Shown here: positions 1-9,992 of the stretch, in pieces
How positions within the stretch are numbered: the first letter of the stretch is position 1
Layout of the letters: each line of letters starts with the position of its first letter
Assembly: GCF_000210295.1 (NCBI RefSeq)
Contig: NC_026740.1
Coordinates: forward strand, 875,691-939,690
Length of the DNA stretch: 64,000 nt
DNA from: Trypanosoma brucei gambiense DAL972
Taxonomy: Eukaryota; Euglenozoa; Kinetoplastea; Trypanosomatida; Trypanosomatidae
Direction of reading: 5' to 3'
Program-made: the position numbers and the translations under genes
Notes under the pieces: model-generated
Databases searched by the model: none
The model's input: the letters and a program-made list of their open reading frames with translations, nothing else
What the model was told of the DNA's origin: nothing

Positions 1-573
1 GTCAAACTGCATCAGTGCGTTAAGCTTAGTCAGTTCGAGAGTCACCGTGTTATTTCTTTCGTACCACCTGATGGGGAATTCGAGCTGATGTCTTACCGCA
101 CGAGTAAGAAGGTGGCTCCGATGGTTACCGTGGAGTGCACCACCGTTAGTAAAAGCGCGACTCAGGTGGAGATGGCCCTAGTGGCACGCACCACGTTTCG
201 ACGCACTCTCACCGCATCTTTCTTGGATATTCTTGTGCCGGTCCCGAGCGATGCATTCAAACCGGAGGGGCGGTGCTCGGCGGGAAAGGTTCGTCATGCA
301 CCGGAGTCCAACTTACTTATGTGGAGTCTGCGCGAGGTAAGTGGTGGTAAGCAATTCACCTGTTCATTCAAATTCAGCCTCCCTTCCGTGCGAAGCAGTG
401 ATCCATCCGTGTTTGCTAAGGCACCAGTACAAGTGAAATTTGAGGTCCCATACCTTACGGCATCCGGTATTCAAGTGCGGTATTTGAAGGTGGAGGAAGA
501 GCCGAACTATCAGGCGCTGTCGTGGGTACGGTACGTCACGCAGAGCGGCGACTACCAGATTCGGACGGCGTAA
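1..573 (+). CDS. AP1M: AP-1 clathrin adaptor mu subunit, C-terminal part (5' end outside window)
   Basis: The frame is open from base 1, so this is the last 190 residues of a longer gene; family members are about 430 aa. The visible part is the mu homology domain, which binds tyrosine-based sorting signals (YxxPhi) on membrane cargo. Landmarks are 'PPDGEFELMSYR' near the start, which is nearly invariant in mu1 chains, and the ending 'ALSWVRYVTQSGDYQIRT', which matches the mu1 C-terminus (ALPWVRYITQxGDYQLR). That ending favours AP-1 over AP-2, AP-3 or AP-4. AP-1 acts at the trans-Golgi network and endosomes in clathrin-coated carrier formation. The family call is secure and the subclass is inferred from the C-terminus. 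Confidence 0.93.
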   Translation, partial: VKLHQCVKLSQFESHRVISFVPPDGEFELMSYRTSKKVAPMVTVECTTVSKSATQVEMALVARTTFRRTLTASFLDILVPVPSDAFKPEGRCSAGKVRHAPESNLLMWSLREVSGGKQFTCSFKFSLPSVRSSDPSVFAKAPVQVKFEVPYLTASGIQVRYLKVEEEPNYQALSWVRYVTQSGDYQIRTA

Positions 574-1358
574 AAAAAGTAAAGGAGCCAAAGGAAAGCA
601 AACAGAAAGAAGTGCGAAGGAAAGCAAAGGGATGGATAGATGCGAATTAAGGGAAAGGAAAGGGAAGTTATTATTTATTGAAATAGGAGGGTTGGCTAAC
701 GAGGAAAAGAAGTGGAATCCAGGAGGAGGCGATAGTGAAAACGCGTCTCCCCTACTCTTTCAGGATGGATGAAGTGGAGAAAAGAAAGGAAGTGCGACGG
801 AGACGTGTGCCTCCCAGTGTTCTCATTCGCCGAGGATTGGCCGTCGCCCTTGGCGTGATTTGTGCTGCTCGTTGCTATTGCTACTACATTTTCTCCCCCC
901 CCCCCCACACACACACACATTCTATTTCAACGCTTGCTCCATTTGCTACACTTGTGGTTTTTTATGATAAAAAGAGTGCAGGGGGTGGGTGGGGTGGGGT
1001 GGGGGGCGCGTGTGATTGGAGGGAGGGGGGCGCTGTATTGACACATAACGGGGTGTCCTACCTTTACCTGTGCTACGGCCTTGTAGCTGCATCGCTGGGG
1101 GAACTGTTAACACTCTGCGTTTCTACTTTGCCCTCTGCTTTACCTTTTGTTCATTTCTTCTCTTAACTTTTTAATTGTTCTCGTCACTGTAGGGACACAC
1201 ACACACACACACACACACAGACAAAGAAAAAAAGAACTACGACTTAAGTTACTTCGTTGGCGGTGAGTTTCCCCACCATCACCACCCGACGCGCGTACTC
1301 ACTGCAACGAGTGAAAGTGGAAGTTCACGTGTTGAACGCCCCGTTCTGCACTTCTTCG
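574..1358 (+). other. Intergenic region: 3' UTR of AP-1 mu and 5' UTR of the next gene
   Basis: No convincing gene. It holds purine-rich 3' UTR, a C-run followed by a short CA repeat (about 895-921), G-rich sequence (about 980-1030), a long pyrimidine tract (about 1141-1190) and a second CA repeat (about 1197-1219). A frame open at 735-1166 lacks an ATG start and is low complexity. Confidence 0.7.
1141..1192 (+). promoter_or_regulatory. Predicted spliced-leader acceptor (polypyrimidine tract plus AG)
   Basis: A T/C-rich tract ends in AG at 1191-1192. The first ATG downstream is 1359, which supports that start for the pseudokinase and gives a 166-nt 5' UTR containing a CA repeat. Confidence 0.6.
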
Positions 1359-3128
1359 ATGCAGTGGAAAGAGGTATTAGATAGCGAAGATTCCATCGAC
1401 AGCCCTGAGGCACCATTGCTTAGTGTCACCAGCGCCCTACTCGCATTTTCCACTGGTGAATTGCAGAGAGGTGAGGAAAGAACGCGCCACCTCGACGCTA
1501 GTGATGACTCCAACGGGGGGACACCGCGCTTCGACCATGAGGTGGCTGAAGGCGTCTGTTTTCTATTCACAAAAGAGGCAGGTGAAGATAACAAATTGAC
1601 CTGCGGTGGGGATGACCGCGTGGGTTGCTTCCACGATATGGAAAAACACCGCCTTCTAACAGACTTATGTCCCGGAAACGATGCAGTGGCAAGTGAATGC
1701 CAGATGGTCTGGAATGCGGGAAATTGGGTTTCACCTTCTGGCGAGGTTGTGGATCAATCAGAGCGGTACCGTGCACTTCTGCCTCTTCAGTGGGGTGTGT
1801 GCAAGGACTCTTTCATCACATTATCGCGGGACACAGTAACGGATAGTTTGGTGGTGATACATCGCCATCGCTACCCTCGCAGTGGACATGGATCAAATGG
1901 TGAGGAGTCACTGAGGCAGCTCCACATTCCCTTCTCTCAGCCCTGGAGAAGACGTGTGCGGAGTTTGCTAAGTCTCTCCCACACTAATTTGATGCCCGTG
2001 ACCGATATCATAATGAACGAAGCAAAGCAGGAACTACTGCTTGTGCATCCGTATATGGATGGTGTGCAGCCCATTGCATCTGCGCTGCGATCGTATCCTC
2101 ACCTAATATACCGCCCAATCACGTCTCCAATGATGTGTAGCATTGTGCGTGGTTTAGTGGACGCGCTACTGTTTCTACACAAGCATGGCATAGTTCATGG
2201 TGCGCTTTCTCCGTGGACAGTGTTACTGACCACTGACAGTCGCGCGCTAGTAGCGGGCCCTTCCCTTCAGAACACAACATGGCCCCTGGCCGATCTGGAA
2301 TCGGTTGGTGGCAACTCGCTTCACCCGTCCTTTCACGCACCTCTGGAAGCAAAAGATTCAATGGGGGGACATTGTTTGCCCACGGAGGCTGATGACACCT
2401 TCGCACTTGGGGTTCTCATGTTAGCCATGACTTGGGAGATGTGTGACCCTCTCTGTGTCGAATTGCACGAAAGGGCAGTGAAGTTGACGCACCGTTGCGT
2501 GGCGCATAGAATGACACTAATGGAGTTGAAGGCGAGTCTTGGGCCACTCGTTGACCCCCGAAACCAGCAAGAGAGGAAAGACCGACAAGAGGGAGAGGGA
2601 GAGAAGTGTTCAAACAGTTGTGGAGAGCACAATCCATTAAGTACTGTGGAGCTGGTGCCGAAACCGCAACCTCCCGTTGTCACGGGGATCCTACGTCGTA
2701 CTGATTCCCCCGTTCTTTACAGAACGACGGGGCTGGATAAGTGGATGACGTCAAGGGCATCCAACATACAAAGAGTGCAGCGAGATGTCGTGGTTACGCT
2801 AAAGCCATATAACGAGGATAAGTTCGATGCTTTGTTGCGGTGGCGGGTTGTGTCCATCACCGTTTTATTTGTTGTTTCGATCCGTCGTTCACTTCAGCGG
2901 GGCTGCGTGCCACTCAAGAAAATATTTTATCACAGTAAAGAGACACCTCCGAGACCGGTGCCACGCCGCCTGCAGCAACACCGCATGACCGTCAGGCGTA
3001 GCCCCGTCTCTACCAGCCATGCGGACAGAACTCATTTACTGCTTCCAGCGCGGGTGCCGCTCACGCAAAATCCGCCACGTGGCGGTGCGCGGGAACAAGA
3101 CGGAAACTCTTTGGAGGATGATTGGTAG
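1359..3128 (+). CDS. Kinase-like protein lacking catalytic residues (pseudokinase) with a C-terminal membrane segment
   Basis: 589 aa from the first ATG after the splice acceptor. Residues about 150-405 follow a protein-kinase outline: a beta3-like 'SLVVIHRHR' without a clear catalytic lysine, a helix plus catalytic-loop equivalent 'FLHKHGIVHGALSPWTVLL' where HRDxxxxN has become HGAxxxxT, 'VAGPS' in place of DFG, and 'DDTFALGVLMLA' matching the helix F pattern. All three catalytic signatures are lost, so phosphotransfer is unlikely. A hydrophobic stretch at about residues 494-508 ('VVSITVLFVVS') looks like one short membrane anchor, followed by a roughly 80-residue basic, proline-rich tail. 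Function is unknown; a scaffolding or allosteric role is an inference. The fold call rests on pattern reading alone. Confidence 0.65.
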   Translation: MQWKEVLDSEDSIDSPEAPLLSVTSALLAFSTGELQRGEERTRHLDASDDSNGGTPRFDHEVAEGVCFLFTKEAGEDNKLTCGGDDRVGCFHDMEKHRLLTDLCPGNDAVASECQMVWNAGNWVSPSGEVVDQSERYRALLPLQWGVCKDSFITLSRDTVTDSLVVIHRHRYPRSGHGSNGEESLRQLHIPFSQPWRRRVRSLLSLSHTNLMPVTDIIMNEAKQELLLVHPYMDGVQPIASALRSYPHLIYRPITSPMMCSIVRGLVDALLFLHKHGIVHGALSPWTVLLTTDSRALVAGPSLQNTTWPLADLESVGGNSLHPSFHAPLEAKDSMGGHCLPTEADDTFALGVLMLAMTWEMCDPLCVELHERAVKLTHRCVAHRMTLMELKASLGPLVDPRNQQERKDRQEGEGEKCSNSCGEHNPLSTVELVPKPQPPVVTGILRRTDSPVLYRTTGLDKWMTSRASNIQRVQRDVVVTLKPYNEDKFDALLRWRVVSITVLFVVSIRRSLQRGCVPLKKIFYHSKETPPRPVPRRLQQHRMTVRRSPVSTSHADRTHLLLPARVPLTQNPPRGGAREQDGNSLEDDW

Positions 3129-4102
3129 TCACAACGATGTTTCCCTCGAAGTGGGAAGGGGACACCAGGTGAGTGTCGCATCCCCAGTTGTGGATCGATA
3201 CGTCGTCCCTTCTTTCCACACAAAATCAAGTGATAGCATTTCTGAATATAACTGCACCAAGCAAAGAGTATTTTTTTAAAAAAAATACACTCCCATGCAC
3301 TTGTTATTGATGTAAGTTCGAAGAGCAGTTACTGGCATTATTGTTATTATTTATTTATTCTTTTTTACTTCATACGTTGCTTGCTTTCACGTTTTTAATT
3401 TTTGTAGTGTGAGCCTGCTACTTGGTTTGTTTGCGTGAGGGGGGGGAGCAGTTTGGTCTTCACATTCCGCACCAGTTAACTATGATGCGCCGTCTCTTCG
3501 GTAAGACAGTGCACTTCTAAGACAGGGTTTGGGAAATAAGTTCGCATTTACTCGTTTACTCGCCGCCCTCCTTTGATGCAGAAACGTGTGCATGAAAAAA
3601 AAAATACGGAAGTGTTTGGTTATCTTAATTGTCTTATTTCTTTGTGTTTCATCTGGCGATGCTGTGTGAAACAGATGGAAAGGCAATGAGTTGTTACCAT
3701 TTCTCAACGTGGTTTTCATTTATTTTTTCTCATCTGGTTTTCTGTTGTTTTACACCTCTTCATTAAAAATGCTTTGGTGTTTTTCTTTCCATGGCTCCTC
3801 TATCCATATAGCACATATGTGGTGTCATTTTGCTTATCGTTTCGAAGACGGCTGTGCTTTCTCTCCCGTTGTCGACGTGGAGAAGGGGGTACGACTTCAT
3901 TACGTACATTTGCTATGTTTTACCTAAAGAGACTCTCCTAACCTTATTTTATTTGGATATATGTTTTTTCCATACTCTTCTCATCACACACTTATCCAGC
4001 GTGCGCCACAAGTGCACGTGGTTCTTTGTCTTTACGGTCCTCACACAGGGGTCTGTGATCACATTAGGCGGTTCTAGGAGCGAGAAAGCAAAAGGGGGAG
4101 AA
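3129..4102 (+). other. Intergenic region, 974 bp, AT-rich
   Basis: Contains T-rich stretches (3340-3420 and 3700-3800) and no plausible gene on either strand. A frame open from 3830 joins the next CDS but lies upstream of its likely splice site, so it is probably untranslated. Confidence 0.65.
4021..4048 (+). promoter_or_regulatory. Predicted spliced-leader acceptor
   Basis: Pyrimidine-rich sequence ends in ACAG, with AG at 4047-4048. The first ATG downstream is 4103, and this sets the start of the next gene rather than the longer open frame. Confidence 0.6.
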
Positions 4103-5167
4103 ATGAAAAGCACGGTAACGATGGCAGCCTCTGTGCGATGCACGCACCGAATCCGTGCCCCGTTGGACCATCTCATCATGCGCCCTTCAGATATGGATCA
4201 GGTGGTGACATCTATCCGCACTACAGACGCCGCTATCGTTACATGGTACATGCCACTGGCCAATCTTCAGCATATTCTTCATAGACGCTATGAGGCGGAG
4301 CAGTTTGGAGAAATTATCATTCCTCCCGTCACCACCCAAGATCCCACCACATCCGCCGATGAACAGAACAACAACCCTCTTGGCTTTGTTACGCTTGTTG
4401 CTGGGAGGAATTATCCGCAAAAGCAAACGTGGCTTGAGCGCGTATTTGACCCCGCACCGCATTCGACACTGAGTCTCCGTGTGGCAGTGATGGACCGTGT
4501 CCACTGGCAGCGAACATCGTGGATGGCAAACTCGATCTGCCGCAGCATATGCTGGGGGCGCCTACCGCAAAAGATGCTCTCTATTAATTTAGACTGGAAA
4601 AATGCAGTCCATATCGACGCTGACTTCGATGTGGACGCGGACAGGTACAATGCACCATACAGCGTGCATGTACCGGGTTTGGGTTTCCAACTTACATTGC
4701 GCGATACCGGCCGCACTGTGCTCGACCGCGAGACCCCTACGGTTGACGGGTTTTTAGATAATGAAAGTGCCCTACACCGTCTAGCACTCGCACGGGAGGT
4801 GAACATGCAGGGGTTAGGCGGTTGCGTGTACCGCCAAACGCTGTGGAGTGCACCGTCACTTCCCAACACAGCAAAGGTGATGCAATTTCAGCCGGGAGAA
4901 TTGTTCAAGCGGTGTTTTGGAGTTGATCCGCCGGCACATGTGGAGCCAGTGGCTGCGTGGCTTGTGCATGAGGTGGAGCAAACACTTGTGTACAAAATGG
5001 AAGGCGAGGTGGAGGATGAGAACGAGCCAAATAGTGCGACAACGTACGGTGACCGTTCTCTCACTGAGCGTGTGCAGAAAAAAGCAATGAACCGATACAA
5101 TGGGTTCCGTGACGAGGTACGTGGCAAGGTGTATAGTGAACTGGATGGAAAGGAATTGCCGCGCTAG
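4103..5167 (+). CDS. Conserved hypothetical protein, 354 aa
   Basis: I do not recognise this protein. It starts MKSTVTMAASVRC at the first ATG after the acceptor at 4048. The first 290 residues look like one compact folded domain: mixed hydrophobic and charged, no membrane segment, no low complexity, with aromatic blocks such as 'SICWGRLPQKMLSINLDW'. The last 60 residues are acidic then basic. Codon use and composition match its neighbours, so it is a real gene. No catalytic motif can be named. A structure prediction or profile search would be needed for any functional call. Confidence 0.75.
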   Translation: MKSTVTMAASVRCTHRIRAPLDHLIMRPSDMDQVVTSIRTTDAAIVTWYMPLANLQHILHRRYEAEQFGEIIIPPVTTQDPTTSADEQNNNPLGFVTLVAGRNYPQKQTWLERVFDPAPHSTLSLRVAVMDRVHWQRTSWMANSICRSICWGRLPQKMLSINLDWKNAVHIDADFDVDADRYNAPYSVHVPGLGFQLTLRDTGRTVLDRETPTVDGFLDNESALHRLALAREVNMQGLGGCVYRQTLWSAPSLPNTAKVMQFQPGELFKRCFGVDPPAHVEPVAAWLVHEVEQTLVYKMEGEVEDENEPNSATTYGDRSLTERVQKKAMNRYNGFRDEVRGKVYSELDGKELPR

Positions 5168-5527
5168 AAGCGCATATACGTCCATGAAATCCCCTCGCGC
5201 AGTACTGTAAAAAAAAAAAAGTGGGTGGACAGATGACATCCACTTCATTTACATACTTAACCACGGTTGAACGTGATAAACATACCGCAACAATTCGTGG
5301 GTTACACTTGTTTTACGTAATAAAACATATCTGGTAATAGCTGGGTTTTGTATCGCCAACTTCCTTTCTTCCCTTTTTCTTCGTGATGAGGGATAGCTTC
5401 CTGGATGATGCCCAAATACGTGTGATTCTGCGCACCCTCAGTCCTTTTCGTTGCCGTTTATCCACGGTTGTTTTCCCTTTCTTTTCCTCTTTTTCCTTCT
5501 ATGTTACTTCATTACAGGACGCTGGTG
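5168..5527 (+). other. Intergenic region, 360 bp
   Basis: Only UTR sequence: an A-run at 5209-5220 and a strong pyrimidine tract at 5467-5500 ending in ACAG at 5514-5517, the predicted trans-splice acceptor for the gene at 5528. Confidence 0.65.
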
Positions 5528-7375
5528 ATGGCGACCTCTCGCAAGCAGGTAGTTGGTAAATACGAACTGGGGAAGGTTTTGGCGTCAGGATACTTCGATT
5601 GCCGCACTCGTATCTGCACGCACATAGTGACAGGAGCGCAATACGTCGTACGGATATACAGTAAAAGTACTCTGGCGGAGGCGCAGTGGATGTGGGATCG
5701 CACTCGCGATGCCATCCACGTCATGCGTACGCTGCCAAAGCACGAAAATATTATTGAGATTTCAGAGCTATTTGAAACAGAATCCTCACTCTACATTCTT
5801 ATGCAGCTGTTCGCACCGATGCATCTGACGAAGATGTATACAACTGTAGGTGAATCGGGGCAACGTGAGAGAGTGCCCATACAAAGGACAAAGGCACTTT
5901 TCCTGCAAGTTGTGCGGGGTTTAAGACACATGCACGACTGTAGTGTGGTGCACTTGGGACTGGCACCAGACCACGTCATGGTGAATGACAGGGACCATGT
6001 GAAAATTGGCAATCTCGTCTCTTGTAAATATGTCCCAAAAGGAACGAAGTTGTGCCGTGACATTCGTGGCACAATGCACACCGTAGCGCCGGAGGTATTA
6101 CGCAACGGGGAGTATGATCCTTATCTTGCGGACTCGTGGTCCATGGGCGTATTACTCTACTTCATGTTACACAATGGACGCTACCCGCACGATGGGGCAA
6201 ATACAACGAAAAATATTTTATACAATAGGATCCGCCCACCTGATCCAAAGCTACCAGCAGAGGCGCTGAACCTATTGCAGCAGCTGCTGAGCCACAATCC
6301 CGGTTCTCGAATGCGTGTGGAGCAAATTGCGGATCACCCATTCTTTGCGACAGAACATAAAGATGTCGATACAGGTAGAACGGAGCAACAAGCGGCCAGA
6401 TATACTGGCGTGGTGCCGAGTTTATGGGCTAGCAGGACTGCGCATATCCCAGTAGTGCTAAGGGCGCCACTTAAGGAGCGAGTTCAGTACAGTGGTAGCC
6501 GAGAGGACGCAGCCGCTTACCTGATACAAATGTGTTATAAGGCATTCAGAGGCCGCAAACGGCGCTTTAGTGACCGCTTTTTGAGCACTCAACCACGTGG
6601 ATCTATAAACCGCAGCCGCAGTCAAGTGGTTGAAGTGGTATGCCCCTCTTCACGATCGCGCCGAAGGAAGAATTACCAAACTCCGCACGGTGATACAGAG
6701 GCAGCCTTCGGACAGGAGCGAACGCACCTCAGCTCGCAACACTATCAGCAACGGTGGAGCGCTGTAACAAACACAGAAATGCAGCAAGGGGAACTGGGAA
6801 GCCGGACAAGCTCAATCAACAGTGGGTTCGCAAAATGTGGAGAAGGGCCTGCAGACCCGGCCGAAGGGAGCTCTTTTTTTGGGTTTAGCGGAAGCGAGTC
6901 AGAAGGTAGTCCAATGAACGCCACACAGGGATCCCATTTCAATTTTTCTTTGAAGTCGGGAAATTTGCCTCTGACCTTGCCACCACTCAGACGACAAGGA
7001 GGTCCCTGCAAGCTCGGTTGTGACCCTACACTCGATGCTCCTGTTGGCACCCCTCCCAACAGTACTTTCGACGGACCCGGTAACGCTTCCCCCACAACCG
7101 CATCCGTTTGCAACGAAGTGGTCCGTGCCGCATCATTCCGATTGCGAGTTCCCTCGATGCTTCACTTGAAGGCTGCTGAGGCATTTTCTCGGGACCTCGA
7201 TCTTAGGGGCCCCGGTTTCACTCATTTCAACACGCGAGTTGACCCCGGGAGGCGTTGCCCGGTGTGCGACAGGCCCCCCGCGCAACGAATGAATCGTAAA
7301 CAACCGTACCTGAACACACCATATGAGTACAAGGAGGGGAAATTTACCATTAAAACTGTTGCGGACTCTGATTAA
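5528..7375 (+). CDS. CAMK/AMPK-like pseudokinase with IQ-like motif and C-terminal CxxC
   Basis: 615 aa, starting at the first ATG after the acceptor AG at 5516-5517. Residues 10-275 align well with a CAMK-type kinase: the N-lobe starts 'KYELGKVLASG', 'APE' is kept (187-189), and helix F is kept ('DSWSMGVLLYFML', from D202). The chemistry is gone: the beta3 lysine is arginine (VVRIYSK, R42), HRD is HLG (142-144), the catalytic-loop Asn is Val (150) and DFG is GNL (161-163). Around residue 345-360 'YLIQMCYKAFRGRKRR' resembles an IQ calmodulin-binding motif. A roughly 240-residue Ser/Gly/Arg-rich disordered region follows, and the C-terminus has 'CPVCDRPP', possibly half of a metal site. It is a pseudokinase by sequence; regulation by calmodulin or centrin is speculative. 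Confidence 0.8.
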   Translation: MATSRKQVVGKYELGKVLASGYFDCRTRICTHIVTGAQYVVRIYSKSTLAEAQWMWDRTRDAIHVMRTLPKHENIIEISELFETESSLYILMQLFAPMHLTKMYTTVGESGQRERVPIQRTKALFLQVVRGLRHMHDCSVVHLGLAPDHVMVNDRDHVKIGNLVSCKYVPKGTKLCRDIRGTMHTVAPEVLRNGEYDPYLADSWSMGVLLYFMLHNGRYPHDGANTTKNILYNRIRPPDPKLPAEALNLLQQLLSHNPGSRMRVEQIADHPFFATEHKDVDTGRTEQQAARYTGVVPSLWASRTAHIPVVLRAPLKERVQYSGSREDAAAYLIQMCYKAFRGRKRRFSDRFLSTQPRGSINRSRSQVVEVVCPSSRSRRRKNYQTPHGDTEAAFGQERTHLSSQHYQQRWSAVTNTEMQQGELGSRTSSINSGFAKCGEGPADPAEGSSFFGFSGSESEGSPMNATQGSHFNFSLKSGNLPLTLPPLRRQGGPCKLGCDPTLDAPVGTPPNSTFDGPGNASPTTASVCNEVVRAASFRLRVPSMLHLKAAEAFSRDLDLRGPGFTHFNTRVDPGRRCPVCDRPPAQRMNRKQPYLNTPYEYKEGKFTIKTVADSD

Positions 7376-8105
7376 AATAGGAGTTGCAGACGGTGCACGT
7401 TTATTTGTGAATGTAAGACGCATGACGGTGCAATGCACGTCAATCTAACCAATAGCGAGTGGCGGATGCCGAGAAGAATGAAGGAGAACATGTTGTTGAT
7501 GAGGGAATGCGTGTTTGCACACTCGCGTGCATGTGCCCTTTTCCCTTCCCCTGTCTTTCACACTTCATTTCTACTCTTTTCTCAAAAAAAAAAAGGGGGG
7601 GGGTGATAGGGAGTGGAGGAAAATGTTGTGAATCATACTTTTGTACATTTAGATGTAGACGACGAGTTTTACCTTCACGCCGGCCACACTCATTGAGGGC
7701 GCGCGGTGGTTCGTCTGCCGGGTGTTTGGGGGCCAGTTCCGCCCTGTGCCTATTTTCATCCACATTCGAGATCCTTCCCTGCCCCCTCATTTCGAGTCTT
7801 GACCGTACTTACCGTCTTTCACTATGGTCAGTGAATTCCTCCCATTATGCGTATTTTTACCTCCAACATGTATTTAGATTTGTCCCCCTCCTTCTTTTTT
7901 TTCTTTTTCTCCCCCTCTCGTTCGCTCACGAGTGAAGGAAGGGACAAGTAAACCCCGTGGGCACAGGGTAGATACCTGCGCGCTAGCGCACTGAACTGTA
8001 AGGTAGAAAACAAGCGGCACTGTCGCTCACTCACCCCTTCACCCCGCTGTGGTCAGATAGAGTTGGACACATAGGCCAATAAACGCAAAGCAAGGCACGC
8101 AACCA
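7376..8105 (+). other. Intergenic region, 730 bp
   Basis: 3' UTR of the pseudokinase and 5' UTR of the next gene. An A-run followed by a G-run lies at 7585-7602. A long pyrimidine tract (about 7882-7925) ends in AG at 7931-7932, giving a 173-nt 5' UTR with no upstream ATG. The frame open at 7459-7935 is low-complexity UTR, not a gene. Confidence 0.65.
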
Positions 8106-8630
8106 ATGGCGTTTAATCGCTCTCTTATCGTCACCCTTTTCTTCACACTTTGCGACCTTATTCTGCTTTGCATCCTACCAATCTACAGTCACGGTCTTTC
8201 CGGTCACATCCTTGTGGCACTTCATGTGGGCACTTTGGTCGTTCTTGCCTCCATGATGAGCCTGTTCACCCTTCGAACCTCCTTCCTTGTCGAAGGGCGG
8301 TCCAGTAAAGCCTTGTTCCCACAGCGCGTGACCGGTCCTCTGTGGTTGCTTCATGTTGTGCTTACTCCGGCACCACTAGTGTATAAAGAATTCATAATGC
8401 CGTGGGTATACACATCGGTGGAAAGTGCACCCCGGGCGTGGGCGGACTCCGCTTACATCACGCTTTCCGTGCTCAACATAACCACGTACGTGGCTTTCAG
8501 TGTGTCGCTGCTTTACTTTATTTTCTTCATAGCGGAAAGACGGCTTTACAAATTTCATTGCCACATCAGCCGCACCGGAACGGCAACTGACAATGCGACG
8601 GTGGCACTCAATTGCAATCCACTGGAATGA
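8106..8630 (+). CDS. Small multi-pass membrane protein, 174 aa, function unknown
   Basis: ATG at 8106 is the first ATG after the predicted acceptor at 7932. Four hydrophobic segments are visible at about residues 6-27, 33-55, 80-95 and 118-143, so it is probably a four-pass membrane protein. The C-terminal 30 residues are polar, with several Thr and Asn. No transporter or enzyme motif is recognised. The first segment begins within six residues of the start, so it could be a signal anchor. It is probably a kinetoplastid-specific protein. Confidence 0.75.
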   Translation: MAFNRSLIVTLFFTLCDLILLCILPIYSHGLSGHILVALHVGTLVVLASMMSLFTLRTSFLVEGRSSKALFPQRVTGPLWLLHVVLTPAPLVYKEFIMPWVYTSVESAPRAWADSAYITLSVLNITTYVAFSVSLLYFIFFIAERRLYKFHCHISRTGTATDNATVALNCNPLE

Positions 8631-9371
8631 CTCAGTGGAAAAAGGGGGGGGAGGTCTTTTGGCCATGGGGAGTCTGAAACGGAGCAGGGCGTCGGCTTCA
8701 TTTCTCAACACCGAGTTACGGGGGCCCTTGTCAAAGCACAACAGCATCAGTTGGGTGCGACCTCGCTGTTACGAAGCGTGTAACGGGGGAAAGGGGCGAC
8801 CCAAGGGCAAATTTCGCGATGGGAGGTATTGCATGATTTAGGGGGAGGAAGGTTCGCTCGCAATGGGGTGCTATTTCACCCTGTTCGGCCCGATGTGAAG
8901 GAACAAACAAACCCCTTTTCTTGCACATGAGGTGCGGTAACTCAGAGGAAAACGAAGCGAGGTTAATTTCTGGTGCGTTGTTGCACCCATTTCCGTCTAC
9001 GCAGAAGCAGGCGGCCCTTGAGGTGAGGAGGGGGGGGGCAACACATCCCACTTTGCTACCGCGCCATTTGGTGTACAAATATGCCCTTCTGTAACGTTCC
9101 TGTTCCTAGCGGTGGTTCGCAATGTTTTTCCCCACCGAGTTCTAACGCTTCAGTGCCTTCAACTGCCCTGACTCCTCACCTACCTTCCACCTTTGACACC
9201 GCGGAAACCTGTCTCGTGAAGTCCCGCTTGTCGGCACCATAACCCCTGCAATACCGAGTTCCCGTGTACCAAGGATGCTTTGTTTTTCTTTTTCTGAAAA
9301 AAAAGTAAAGGAAAATAACACGAGCGTGTTTGGTACCCATTCGCGTCTCTAAGCGGGGAAGGGGAGCGGAA
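8631..9371 (+). other. Intergenic region, 741 bp
   Basis: G-rich 3' UTR of the membrane protein, then T/C-rich sequence. A tract at about 9278-9296 with AG at 9304-9305 is the likely acceptor for the gene at 9372, which is the first ATG after it. No other gene is seen. Confidence 0.65.
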
Positions 9372-9992
9372 ATGCGAGCTGAAAAGGTGACAGCATCACC
9401 CAGTGGTGAAGGCGCCGCGCCCCTATTTGTGTTCGGTTACGGCTCCATACTGTGGAAGCAGCAGTTTGAGTACCTCCGCGCGTTGCCATGCTGCGTTCAT
9501 GGCTACAAGAGGGTTTTCTATCAGGGCAGTACGGACCACCGTGGCGTCCCCGCCAGGCCAGGCCGCGTTGTAACACTTCTCACGTGTGGCGACCCGGAGG
9601 CATGGGTGGGTGGGGTCGCGTTTGAGCTCCCGGTAGAGGAGGAGAATCGGGAGAAAATCCTTGCCCAACTTGACGACCGCGAGAGTGGGGGCTATGAGCG
9701 GGAGGAGGTGACACTCTATGACATCAAAACGCACGAAAGGCTTCATTTGCCGCCCGGTGCCGTATGTTTATGTTATAGAGCAACTGAAGACAATCCTGAA
9801 TACCTGGGGGAGGCAAAAGATGAAGCTATCGCCGAACAGATTTTGAGCTGTGAAGGATTGAGTGGACCGAACTCGGAATATTTGTTTAAGCTTGCTGAGG
9901 CACTTCGTAAACTGGAGAGTGCTGACCAACATGTATTTGCAGTCGAGACCGCAGCTCTCCACATCATGAAGGCGCAAAATGTTCCCGAGTGA
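9372..9992 (+). CDS. ChaC-type gamma-glutamylcyclotransferase (glutathione-specific family)
   Basis: 206 aa. ChaC enzymes cleave glutathione to 5-oxoproline and Cys-Gly in the cytosol. The signature substrate-binding loop 'FGYGSILW' is at residues 21-28, and the catalytic-Glu region 'LDDRESGGYEREEV' at 100-113, with E104 the expected catalytic acid. 'GVAFELP' and the C-terminal 'NSEYLFKLAEALRKL' also fit ChaC1/ChaC2. Length is normal for the family. In trypanosomes it would act on the glutathione pool that feeds trypanothione synthesis, although the gene itself does not show whether trypanothione or gamma-glutamyl amino acids are also substrates. Start chosen as the first ATG after the acceptor; an upstream in-frame extension has no ATG. 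Confidence 0.9.
   Translation: MRAEKVTASPSGEGAAPLFVFGYGSILWKQQFEYLRALPCCVHGYKRVFYQGSTDHRGVPARPGRVVTLLTCGDPEAWVGGVAFELPVEEENREKILAQLDDRESGGYEREEVTLYDIKTHERLHLPPGAVCLCYRATEDNPEYLGEAKDEAIAEQILSCEGLSGPNSEYLFKLAEALRKLESADQHVFAVETAALHIMKAQNVPE

Noticed and set aside
735..1166. 143-codon plus-strand frame
   Set aside because: It starts at GTG, is full of CA-repeat and G-run translation, and lies upstream of the splice acceptor of the next gene.
3830..4102. N-terminal extension of the 354-aa hypothetical protein
   Set aside because: The frame is open, but it lies upstream of the predicted trans-splice acceptor at 4,048 and is AT-rich, so it is probably not in the mature mRNA.
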